Part shown: piece after piece, positions 57,279 through 64,000 of the stretch
Numbering within the stretch: the first letter of the stretch is position 1
Layout: every line of letters begins with the position of its first letter
From: an uncultured Bacteroidales bacterium
GTDB taxonomy: Bacteria > Bacteroidota > Bacteroidia > Bacteroidales > Bacteroidaceae
Assembly: GCA_902802265.1 (NCBI GenBank)
Contig: CADCLN010000002.1
Location: 103,079-167,078, forward strand
Reading direction: 5' to 3'
DNA length: 64,000 nt
The notes under the pieces: generated by a model
Told to the model about the DNA's origin: nothing
The model's database searches: none
What the model saw: the letters and a program-made list of their open reading frames with translations, nothing else
Made by a program: the position numbers and the translations under genes

Positions 57279-59306
57279 TCACTTGATGATTTTCCGTCCA
57301 TTTTTGATATAGATTCCGTGTGCTGGATGCAAAACTCTGCGACCTTGCAAGTCATAATAGTAAGAGTCGGAATAGCTGGAGATTGTGATGGAAGGAATGG
57401 CTGTCGAAATGTTGTTCATGCGGGCGACGGAGAGACCGAGGCCTGGGTGATGGGTGAGCCAGATGAGGCCACGCTTTGGGTCGAGGGTGATTTTGGTGAC
57501 CTCGTTGAGGGCGATGCCTGAGTTATCGGTGTTATAGATAGTCCACTCGGTTCCATCGAAGCAGGTAAGGCCGACAACGCCGAGGTTTCCGGCGGTGGCT
57601 AACCATAGACGGTTGTCGGCATCGACCTGTACGTCCCAGAAACAGTCGCTGGGTAGCGGCGAGTTGTTGTGGTTGTAGGTCGTACATGCGTTTCCGTCGA
57701 AGCGCGTCAACCCCAGACCATATTCTGAACCCATTTTGTCGGGATAGCGAGGGTCGCGGCAGTTCAGCCAAAGGACGTTGTTGTTATCGACGGTCACCGT
57801 GCCCACGTAATTGGACGGGAGAGAGGTGTTTGAGGTGGTGTAGTTGCTCCATCGTGTGCCGTCGAAGCAGAACAGGCCGCTGCCGAAGGTGCCGCACCAG
57901 AGACGGTTGTTGCTGTCGAAGGCCATGCACTGGACTGTCTTTGTGAGGCTGGAATTGCTCTTGTTATAGGCCATCCACGTCTCGCCGTTGCGCATGTAGA
58001 GCCCCTTGTTCGTGGCTATCCAGAGGCGGTTCTTGCGGTCGAACTTGATGAGGTTGGCGTCTGCCTCGCTAAATGGATAATCGGTTCTCATGTAGGCTTT
58101 CTTGCCCGTCGCTGTTAGTTCAACGAGGCAGGTGTCGGTGGCAAACCAGGGCCAGAGTAGCCAGACGTTGCCATTACGGTCGGTCTCCGTTTGGGCAATC
58201 ACCCCCATAGGTTCAAAATGACATTCATCCGTGTCAATGTTGTAGGTTTGGAAACCGTTCTGTGAGCTGGCGTAGAAAATGCCTTTACCATCAATGCAGC
58301 CACTGGAAATGGATATGCCACTGTCGTAGAGTTGGTTGTCCGTGAGTGGGATGGCAGCCAGTCCGTTGTCCGTGAGCTTTAGCAAGCCTTCGAAGCGCGA
58401 ACCTACATAGACGTTGTTGTCATCGGCGGCGTCGATAGTCAGCAGGTAATCGTTAGAGACGTTCAACTGATAGGGATGGGGCGTGAAATTGGTGCCGTCG
58501 AACTTGGTAATATTGTGTTCGCTCAACATCCACAGATTACCGTTCTCGTCGGCAGTTATGTCTGCGATGTTTGCCTCGGGCAGGGCTGAATTGTCGGGCG
58601 TGTAGTGCGTGAAATCGGTGCCGTCGAACTTGACAAGCCCCTTGTTGGTCGCTATCCACAGGCATCCGTCTTTGTCGGTTTCGATATTATTTACTCTCCC
58701 GTATGAAATGTTGTACGGCACCAAATCATTGGACGTAAATACACAGAGGTCATAATTGTTCAAAGCATCGTAGCAAGCCACCCATATACGCCCGTCCCTG
58801 TCGGCTCTAATCCTCTTGACGTAGGAATAGGGGCTAATAGGGTTGATGTCGTACACGGCTGTGCATTTCTTTCCGTCGAATACGTACAAAGATGCGATAC
58901 TGCCTATGAGCATGGTTCCGTCGGCATTGAAATAGAAGCCGGAAATGTTCTGGTTAATGCGAAAGCCAGCATTCTTTATGTCAAATTTTTCTATCCCGCC
59001 GTCAGTCACTTTAGCCAAGCCGTTGAACTCCGTGCCAACCCACAGCTCGCCGTTGTGAAACGCCATGTCGGTAATGGAATTTCCTGTCATGCTCCCGTCG
59101 GCGCGTTTGAGCACCGTCTGTTTGCCGCTCTGCTTGTCAATCTTCACAAGACCGCCGCCCTTCGTGCCCACGTACAGGAAGTTCTGGTCGTGGATGATTT
59201 TCATCACGAAGTTCTTGCTCGAAATGTTCTGCCAATCGGTTAGTTGAGCGTGAGCAGATAGCGCAAAGATAAGCAAACTGGTAATGATTGATGCTTTCAT
59301 GTTCAT
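57279..59306 (-). CDS. Secreted beta-propeller protein (two-component sensor-type repeats) with sorting-like tail
   Basis: A 675-residue protein with signal peptide to about residue 20 (ALSAHAQ). It is made of about 14 short repeats of the type LWIATNKGLVKFDGT or LWVGTEFNGLAKV, as in the periplasmic sensor of hybrid two-component systems, but has no membrane helix, kinase or HTH. The tail (YDLQGRRVLHPAHGIYIKNG then RKIIK) resembles type IX secretion or short Prevotella sorting tails. It may bind a glycan on the cell surface or in the periplasm. The next gene upstream on the same strand is the hybrid sensor. Confidence 0.85.
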   Translation of the reverse strand: MNMKASIITSLLIFALSAHAQLTDWQNISSKNFVMKIIHDQNFLYVGTKGGGLVKIDKQSGKQTVLKRADGSMTGNSITDMAFHNGELWVGTEFNGLAKVTDGGIEKFDIKNAGFRINQNISGFYFNADGTMLIGSIASLYVFDGKKCTAVYDINPISPYSYVKRIRADRDGRIWVACYDALNNYDLCVFTSNDLVPYNISYGRVNNIETDKDGCLWIATNKGLVKFDGTDFTHYTPDNSALPEANIADITADENGNLWMLSEHNITKFDGTNFTPHPYQLNVSNDYLLTIDAADDNNVYVGSRFEGLLKLTDNGLAAIPLTDNQLYDSGISISSGCIDGKGIFYASSQNGFQTYNIDTDECHFEPMGVIAQTETDRNGNVWLLWPWFATDTCLVELTATGKKAYMRTDYPFSEADANLIKFDRKNRLWIATNKGLYMRNGETWMAYNKSNSSLTKTVQCMAFDSNNRLWCGTFGSGLFCFDGTRWSNYTTSNTSLPSNYVGTVTVDNNNVLWLNCRDPRYPDKMGSEYGLGLTRFDGNACTTYNHNNSPLPSDCFWDVQVDADNRLWLATAGNLGVVGLTCFDGTEWTIYNTDNSGIALNEVTKITLDPKRGLIWLTHHPGLGLSVARMNNISTAIPSITISSYSDSYYYDLQGRRVLHPAHGIYIKNGRKIIK

Positions 59307-59352
59307 TTTTGTTTAGATTATAATAAAAATTGTGTTCTTTCAATGTTGGCTG

Positions 59353-59360
59353 CAAAGTTA
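59353..59360 (-). promoter_or_regulatory. -7 element of the beta-propeller gene
   Basis: Reverse strand TAACTTTG, 46 bases upstream of the start codon. No -33 TTTG at the right spacing. Confidence 0.5.
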
Positions 59361-59797
59361 CAAATATTTTATGAAATCTCATTTGTGGTTTGGAAAGATT
59401 TTTCTAAACGAAACAGGAGGGCATATCTCGGCGACATGCTCTCCTGTATTTGGTTTGGTAAATTTTTTCTAACTAACCTATTAACCTTAACCTGAAAAAG
59501 AGTGTGATTTACCAACCCATGGGGTGTTTCGTGAATGATGAAACGGAAACCTAACCTACAATCTTTTACCTCTTAATAAGTAATACCGCTTGAGAATAAA
59601 CAGTATGTTTAACCTATTAACCTAACTATTAACCTATTTTTTCTTTATTTCGCTGCAAAGGTACGGACTTTCGGGACACGGCATTTTTTCTGATGTTACA
59701 CGGACTTTTTTGTATCGTCCATTTCGCAGCGAGTGTACGAAAGTTAAAGGTTTGTTATTAAAAAGTGAAAGGGGGCTTGCGGCATGGAGTATCCCCC
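59361..59797. other. Gene-free stretch with AACCTATTAACC repeats, hairpin and a reverse -7 element
   Basis: No coding frame is convincing here. CAGGAGGGCAT/ATGCTCTCCTG at about 59421-59452 forms an 11-bp stem with one wobble. CTAACCTATTAACC-type motifs recur at about 59470-59495 and 59608-59640. A reverse-strand TACCTTTG -7 element is at 59656-59663. The pattern resembles the leader region of a SusC-type operon, but no such gene is present. Confidence 0.55.
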
Positions 59798-62700
59798 CTA
59801 TGGTTGCGGCTTCTTGATGTTGGCATTCTGGTACTCGCTGGGGGTCATTCCGTAGAGAGCCTTGAAGCTGGTGGAGAAGGTGCTGAGGGTCTTGAAGCCT
59901 GTGGCATCGCTCACGCTGGTGATATCGAGGTGTTTTTCGCGGAGCAGACGCGCGGCTTCTTTCAGACGGATGGTCTTGAGGAAATCGCGTGGTGACTGAC
60001 CGGTGAGTTCCTTGATTTTGCGATAGAAGTGTACACGGCTGATGCCCACCAGGTCGGCGAACATCTCGACGCTGAGGTCGGGGTTGTCCATGTTCTGGTT
60101 GATGGCTCGCATGACACGTTCCATCAGGTGTTCGTCGGGCGAGGTGATATCCACCTTGTCAAGCTTTTCTTCTGCCCGCTGTTCTGTGGCGTACTTGCCT
60201 TGCAGCAGGAAGCGGGTCTGCAGCAGGTTGATGGCTGTGGTGCGCAGCACGTCGATGTTGAAGGGTTTGCTGACGTAGGCATCGGCTCCTCCCTGCAGGC
60301 CGTCGATGCGGTCGGTGTCGCTGCCGAGGGCTGTGATGAGGATGACGGGGATGTGGTTGGTGAGGGCGTTCTGCTTGATATGCTGACAGAGGGTGAGTCC
60401 GTCCATCACAGGCATCATGCGGTCGCTGATGACGAGGTCAACCTTGTCGGGGTTCTTCTGTATGTAGTCCCACCCTTCGGCGCCGTTGGCACATTCTGCC
60501 AGCACCATGTCGTGGGAGAGTTCGCTGTGCAGGTATTGGCGAATGGCGGGGTCGTCCTCCACGATGAGTACGTTGCGGTGTTTCACGCCGCGCAGTTTCT
60601 CTATCGGCAGGGCGGCCAGCGGGGTATGGGTCGGGGTTTCCGCTGCGTTTTCTTCGGTGTCTGCCAGAGATGGGGCGCTCTGTACTGGGGCTGCGATGTG
60701 GGGCAGACGGATGGTGAAGACGGTGCCCTGGGCGGCAGGGTTGTCGGCTACGGTGATGTCTCCCTTGAACAGCTGTACGAGCAGGTAGGTGAGGTTGAGA
60801 CCGATGCCTGTGCCGAGGTAGCCGTTCTGGTGTTCGGCGGAGTAGAAGCGCTCAAAGATTTTGGCTTTGTCGGCATCGCTGATGCCGCTGCCTGTGTCGC
60901 TGATGCGGAGGGTGAGGTTGTCGGGGTCGGCTGCCAGGCTGAGGGTGATGCTGCCGCCGTCGGGGGTGAACTTGAAGGCGTTGCTGAGCAGGTTCATCAG
61001 GATTTTGTCGAGATTGTCGGGGTCGGTCTTTACATGGAGCGAATCGCTGTCGTGGAGGAACTGGAAGTGGATGCCTCGCTGTGCGGCCACGGAGGTGAAG
61101 ACGTCGCACGTGTTCTGGATGAAGGGGATGATGTCGATGGCGGTGTATTCCAGCCGGTATTGTCCCTTTTCAATCTTCCTGACGTCCATCAGCTGGTTGA
61201 CAAGACGGAGGATGCGCTTGGCGTTTTGGTGGATGAGGTGGTAGTTACGCTGGTGGGGTTCGTCCTTGTCCATGCTCATGAGTTTTTCGAGCGGAGCCAT
61301 GATGAGTGTCATGGGGGTACGGATTTCGTGGCTGATGTTCATGAAGAACTGGATGCGTGCCTCGTTGATTTCGCGTTCCTGCCGGTGGCGCAGGAGTACC
61401 CGTCGGGCTGTGATTTGTCGGCGCACCACAATGGAGAGTGCCCACAGGGTGAGCGCACCCAGCAGGAGGTAGATGCACACGGCGAGGGGTGAGGTGTACC
61501 ACGGATGGTGGACGGTGATGGTGAGTTGGCGTTCTTCGGACACGGCCTGATAGGATCGGGCACGAATCTTCAGGTGGTAGCGCCCTGGGGTGAGTCCCTG
61601 AATGATGATTTGCCCTGTGTTGCCCTCTTGTGTCTGCCAGTTTTTGTCGTCGAAGGTGTATTCGTAGGTGATGTGTCGGTTTTTGACTTCGGGTGCGGCA
61701 ATCTCGATGGAGAAGCGGTTGTCGCTGGGGGCGAGGTTGACCATGGTGGCGTCGTCGATGTAGTTGTCCAGGATTTCATAGGAGCCTGACTTGTCGCCCT
61801 GGTGCACGGCTTTGCCCGTGAGGTAGAAATCGACCAGCTGCAGCTTGAAACGGCTGGTGGCCTCCTTGAGTTTGTTGATGTTGTTCTGGTGGAAGAAGGT
61901 GATGCCGCCGATACCGCCAAAGTAGAGGTGACCACCAACGGAAGCGGATGAGCAGTGGCCGAATTCGTTGTCTTGCAGTCCGTCCTCGCCCCAGAAGTTT
62001 GTAAATGTCCCCCGTTTTGTGTTGAAGCAGGAGAGTCCGTTGCCTGTGCCCAGCCAGATGTTGTCGGCCTGCATCTCCATGCTGTTGACCACGGAGTTGG
62101 GCAGACCATCGGCTTCGGTATAGCTTTGGATGGAGTCTGTCTTGATGTGGAGCCGGTGCAGTCCGTTGGTTGTGCCAATCCACAGGTCCTCCTGCTTTTG
62201 GTCTAACGCCAGGCAGAGGATGTTGAAGTGGGGAAGAAAGAGTTTCTTGGGGACGAGCTGTTCGCTGCCTTTCTGATAGACCTCCAGTCCGTTGGACGTT
62301 CCGACGTAAATTCTGTCCTTGCAAGGCAGGATGCAGAAGGCAAAGAGGTTGGGGTCGATGAAGTTTGCCTGCTGAATGTTTCCGCTGTGGTTGGTGTAGT
62401 GAATGAGGGCATCGGTGTGGGGGTTGTATTGGTAGAAGCCCATGCCCAGTGTGGCAATCCAGATGTTCCTCGATACGGGGTCGATGGCAAGATGGAATAC
62501 GCGGTTGATATTGTAATGTGAACGGGTGAAGGTGCCCGTTTGTGTGTTCATGGACCACAGTCCGTCGGTGTAGCCACCCATCCAGAGTGTGCCATTGGCA
62601 TCTTCAATCAGGGCGTTCACCGTAGAAGGCATGTTCTTGCCTTCGGCAGGACTCCAGTGCTGGCTGCTCCCGCCCGTCTCCGAAATTTTGTAGATGCCGT

Positions 62701-63811
62701 TGTGGTCGGTTGCCACCCAGAGTTTTTGGTCGCTTGACGGGGCAATGGCTGTAACGGGATTGACGCCGATGGTGTTCTTGGTAATGGAGTTTCTGCCGAT
62801 ATATTCAAAGGTGGACTGGTTGATAGGTTTCATCATCACCCCGCGCCAATAGATACCGACCCACACATTGCCATACACATCGCTGATGGCATCCTTCACG
62901 TTGGACGTGGCGAGGTTGAAGTCGTTGGTCTGAATGTTGCTTTGTGTGATTTTCTCCGTGTGTTCGTCGTACACCTTCAGTCCATGTCCGTCGGTGCAGA
63001 TGAAGATGCGGCCGTTGGTCCAGGGGCGGATGCAGCACAGGTTGTAGTCTGTATATCCAGGGGAGACGGGGTCGAAACGCTGTGTCTGTCGGTTATAGAC
63101 CAGCAGTCCTGCCCCCTCGCATCCCAAATAGAGTTTGCCGGACGAACTGAGGCAGAAGTTTTGGGGCATTTCGGGTACATCGAGCTTCTTCTCTCCGTGT
63201 TTTGTCTTCAGAAATACCTCATGTGCGCTGTTGATAATCCACAGGTTTTTGTCCTTGTCTTCAAAGATTTTGGCAGGACTGGCATTGTTCGTGGAAAAGA
63301 AAGTCTCCCGCTGGGCATAGAGGTTTCCGCTGTCATCCTGCTTGATGAGGCTGCTGCCATGTCCGGCAAGGCAAGCTACCACTTTGTTGCTGGCAATGCG
63401 GCTGATGGACGACACATATACCTTGACGGTGTCTTTGTCGGAACGGATGAAGGGCACACTTGTGAATTTGTTTGTGGCATAGCTGTAGGACTGAATGCCG
63501 TCGGCAGTACCCACCAGAATGTGTCCAGGGTCGTATTCATAGACACAGGTTACGTTGTTGTTAATCAGACTGCCTGGGTCGGCATCGCTGTGGCGATAGG
63601 TGGTCATCTTCACACCGTCGTAGCGGTTGAGTCCGTTGCGGGTGCCCACCCAGATGTGGTGTCGGCTGTCTTCGTAAAGTGTCTGCACACAACTGTTCAC
63701 AAGTCCCTGCTTCGAGGTGAAGAAGGTGATGTCCTGTGCAGTGCCGCTATATACATGGAAAATAACAAAAAGCAATACCCAAAGGGTACGGTTAATAGGC
63801 GTTAGTTTCAT
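59798..63811 (-). CDS. Hybrid two-component system sensor/regulator (HTCS), xylan regulator candidate
   Basis: A 1337-residue one-protein signalling system. Signal peptide to about residue 25; periplasmic propeller to about 690 (repeats such as HHIWVGTRNGLNRYDG); Y_Y_Y domain to about 765; one membrane helix (AVCIYLLLGALTLWALSIVV); histidine kinase with H828 (NISHEIRTPM) and ATPase (DNLDKILMNLLSNAFKFTPD); receiver with D1130 (LVISDRMMPVMDG); AraC-type HTH at the C-terminus (FADLVGISRVHFYRKIKELT). It senses an oligosaccharide and activates nearby genes. In Prevotella bryantii a related protein, XynR, controls xylanase genes, so the xylan cluster is the likely target. Confidence 0.95.
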   Translation of the reverse strand: MKLTPINRTLWVLLFVIFHVYSGTAQDITFFTSKQGLVNSCVQTLYEDSRHHIWVGTRNGLNRYDGVKMTTYRHSDADPGSLINNNVTCVYEYDPGHILVGTADGIQSYSYATNKFTSVPFIRSDKDTVKVYVSSISRIASNKVVACLAGHGSSLIKQDDSGNLYAQRETFFSTNNASPAKIFEDKDKNLWIINSAHEVFLKTKHGEKKLDVPEMPQNFCLSSSGKLYLGCEGAGLLVYNRQTQRFDPVSPGYTDYNLCCIRPWTNGRIFICTDGHGLKVYDEHTEKITQSNIQTNDFNLATSNVKDAISDVYGNVWVGIYWRGVMMKPINQSTFEYIGRNSITKNTIGVNPVTAIAPSSDQKLWVATDHNGIYKISETGGSSQHWSPAEGKNMPSTVNALIEDANGTLWMGGYTDGLWSMNTQTGTFTRSHYNINRVFHLAIDPVSRNIWIATLGMGFYQYNPHTDALIHYTNHSGNIQQANFIDPNLFAFCILPCKDRIYVGTSNGLEVYQKGSEQLVPKKLFLPHFNILCLALDQKQEDLWIGTTNGLHRLHIKTDSIQSYTEADGLPNSVVNSMEMQADNIWLGTGNGLSCFNTKRGTFTNFWGEDGLQDNEFGHCSSASVGGHLYFGGIGGITFFHQNNINKLKEATSRFKLQLVDFYLTGKAVHQGDKSGSYEILDNYIDDATMVNLAPSDNRFSIEIAAPEVKNRHITYEYTFDDKNWQTQEGNTGQIIIQGLTPGRYHLKIRARSYQAVSEERQLTITVHHPWYTSPLAVCIYLLLGALTLWALSIVVRRQITARRVLLRHRQEREINEARIQFFMNISHEIRTPMTLIMAPLEKLMSMDKDEPHQRNYHLIHQNAKRILRLVNQLMDVRKIEKGQYRLEYTAIDIIPFIQNTCDVFTSVAAQRGIHFQFLHDSDSLHVKTDPDNLDKILMNLLSNAFKFTPDGGSITLSLAADPDNLTLRISDTGSGISDADKAKIFERFYSAEHQNGYLGTGIGLNLTYLLVQLFKGDITVADNPAAQGTVFTIRLPHIAAPVQSAPSLADTEENAAETPTHTPLAALPIEKLRGVKHRNVLIVEDDPAIRQYLHSELSHDMVLAECANGAEGWDYIQKNPDKVDLVISDRMMPVMDGLTLCQHIKQNALTNHIPVILITALGSDTDRIDGLQGGADAYVSKPFNIDVLRTTAINLLQTRFLLQGKYATEQRAEEKLDKVDITSPDEHLMERVMRAINQNMDNPDLSVEMFADLVGISRVHFYRKIKELTGQSPRDFLKTIRLKEAARLLREKHLDITSVSDATGFKTLSTFSTSFKALYGMTPSEYQNANIKKPQP

Positions 63812-63830
63812 CGTAGTTAGTATTTGGCGG

Positions 63831-63863
63831 CAAATTTACAAAAAAAAAGCGCAAGTTACCAAG
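63831..63863 (-). promoter_or_regulatory. Promoter of the HTCS gene
   Basis: Reverse strand TTGG (about 63859-63862) and TAAATTTG (63831-63838) about 20 bases apart. The -33 side lies in the loop of the terminator, so the two overlap. Confidence 0.5.
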
Positions 63864-63880
63864 AACTTGCGCCATTTTTT
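63849..63880. terminator. Bidirectional intrinsic terminator
   Basis: GCGCAAGTT (63849-63857) and AACTTGCGC (63864-63872) form a perfect 9-bp stem with a 6-base loop. It has a T run to the right and an A run to the left, so it works on both strands. For the reverse strand it ends the gene entering from the right edge. Confidence 0.9.
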
Positions 63881-63901
63881 TATATGAATGTTCGTTTTCG
63901 G

Positions 63902-64000
63902 TTACTTTACGATAACCTTCTTAACTTCACCGTTAGCATACTTAACGATGTTAACGCCCTTCTGCAGACCGTTCTGCAGTGCACCAGAAACGCTGTAAAC
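63902..64000 (-). CDS. C-terminal end of a secreted protein with sorting-like tail (partial)
   Basis: The last 32 codons of a gene entering from the right edge, reading VYSVSGALQNGLQKG, then VNIVKYANGEVKKVIVK and a stop. It matches the tails of the double-esterase and GH31 proteins in this window (NIIRTADGTVKKILVK), so the missing part is probably a large secreted enzyme or binding protein. What kind cannot be told. Confidence 0.75.
   Translation of the reverse strand, partial: VYSVSGALQNGLQKGVNIVKYANGEVKKVIVK

Overview
The window looks like chromosomal DNA of a rumen or gut Prevotella-type bacterium (Bacteroidales). The evidence is the repeated TAnnTTTG promoter elements, two SusC/SusD pairs, a hybrid two-component regulator, short 'NIVK..GEVKKVIVK'-type C-terminal tails, and a 719-residue GH10-CE1 fusion of the kind known from Prevotella ruminicola. 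No tRNA or rRNA gene was recognised.

Left edge (1-2.6 kb): the end of a CRISPR array whose 36-nt repeat and roughly 30-nt spacers closely resemble type VI-B (Cas13b) arrays. The effector gene is not in the window. The array runs into a small PD-(D/E)XK-like gene and a truncated T5orf172/GIY-YIG remnant, which is cut off against the 3' end of a chromosomal M48 protease gene. Housekeeping genes purU and typA follow (2.6-5.3 kb).

The rest is mostly polysaccharide utilisation. 5.4-7.9 kb: a GPH sugar symporter and a cytoplasmic GH43. 8.2-24.4 kb: one long operon with three fasciclin (FAS1) lipoproteins and two SusC/SusD pairs. 24.4-36.2 kb: a sialate-O-acetylesterase-like enzyme, then a xylan operon (GH43, GH51, GH67, GH43, GH10-CE1). 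43-56 kb: more xylan and hemicellulose genes (GH115, XylE-like transporter, a double esterase, GH31, GH95). 59.8-63.8 kb: a reverse-strand hybrid two-component sensor/regulator that probably controls the cluster. Together these genes could bind and import arabino- and glucuronoxylan oligosaccharides, remove ferulate, acetate, arabinose, glucuronate, xylose and galactose/fucose side groups, and deliver xylose and small oligomers to the cytoplasm.

The xylan cluster is interrupted at 36.2-42.9 kb by an island unrelated to sugars. It has two HU-like DNA-binding proteins on the reverse strand and, diverging from them, two unknown proteins, a small protein, a primase-polymerase-like/DUF3987 protein with a P-loop-like motif, an OB-fold-like DUF3127-type protein and another unknown protein. 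The divergent control region holds a Bacteroidetes promoter with a perfect palindrome in it, an AT-rich stretch with a 10-bp inverted repeat, and two arrays of 9-bp TGTAACAAT repeats pointing away from each other. There is no integrase, relaxase or virion gene. This DNA-replication-like module of unknown purpose is the best candidate for an undescribed system here.

Short tandem repeats with 7-, 8- or 9-bp units recur between genes throughout. Two have entered coding sequence: a 9-bp array encodes the start of the GH67 signal peptide, and a 7-bp array lies in the signal peptide of the second SusD and could make it phase variable.
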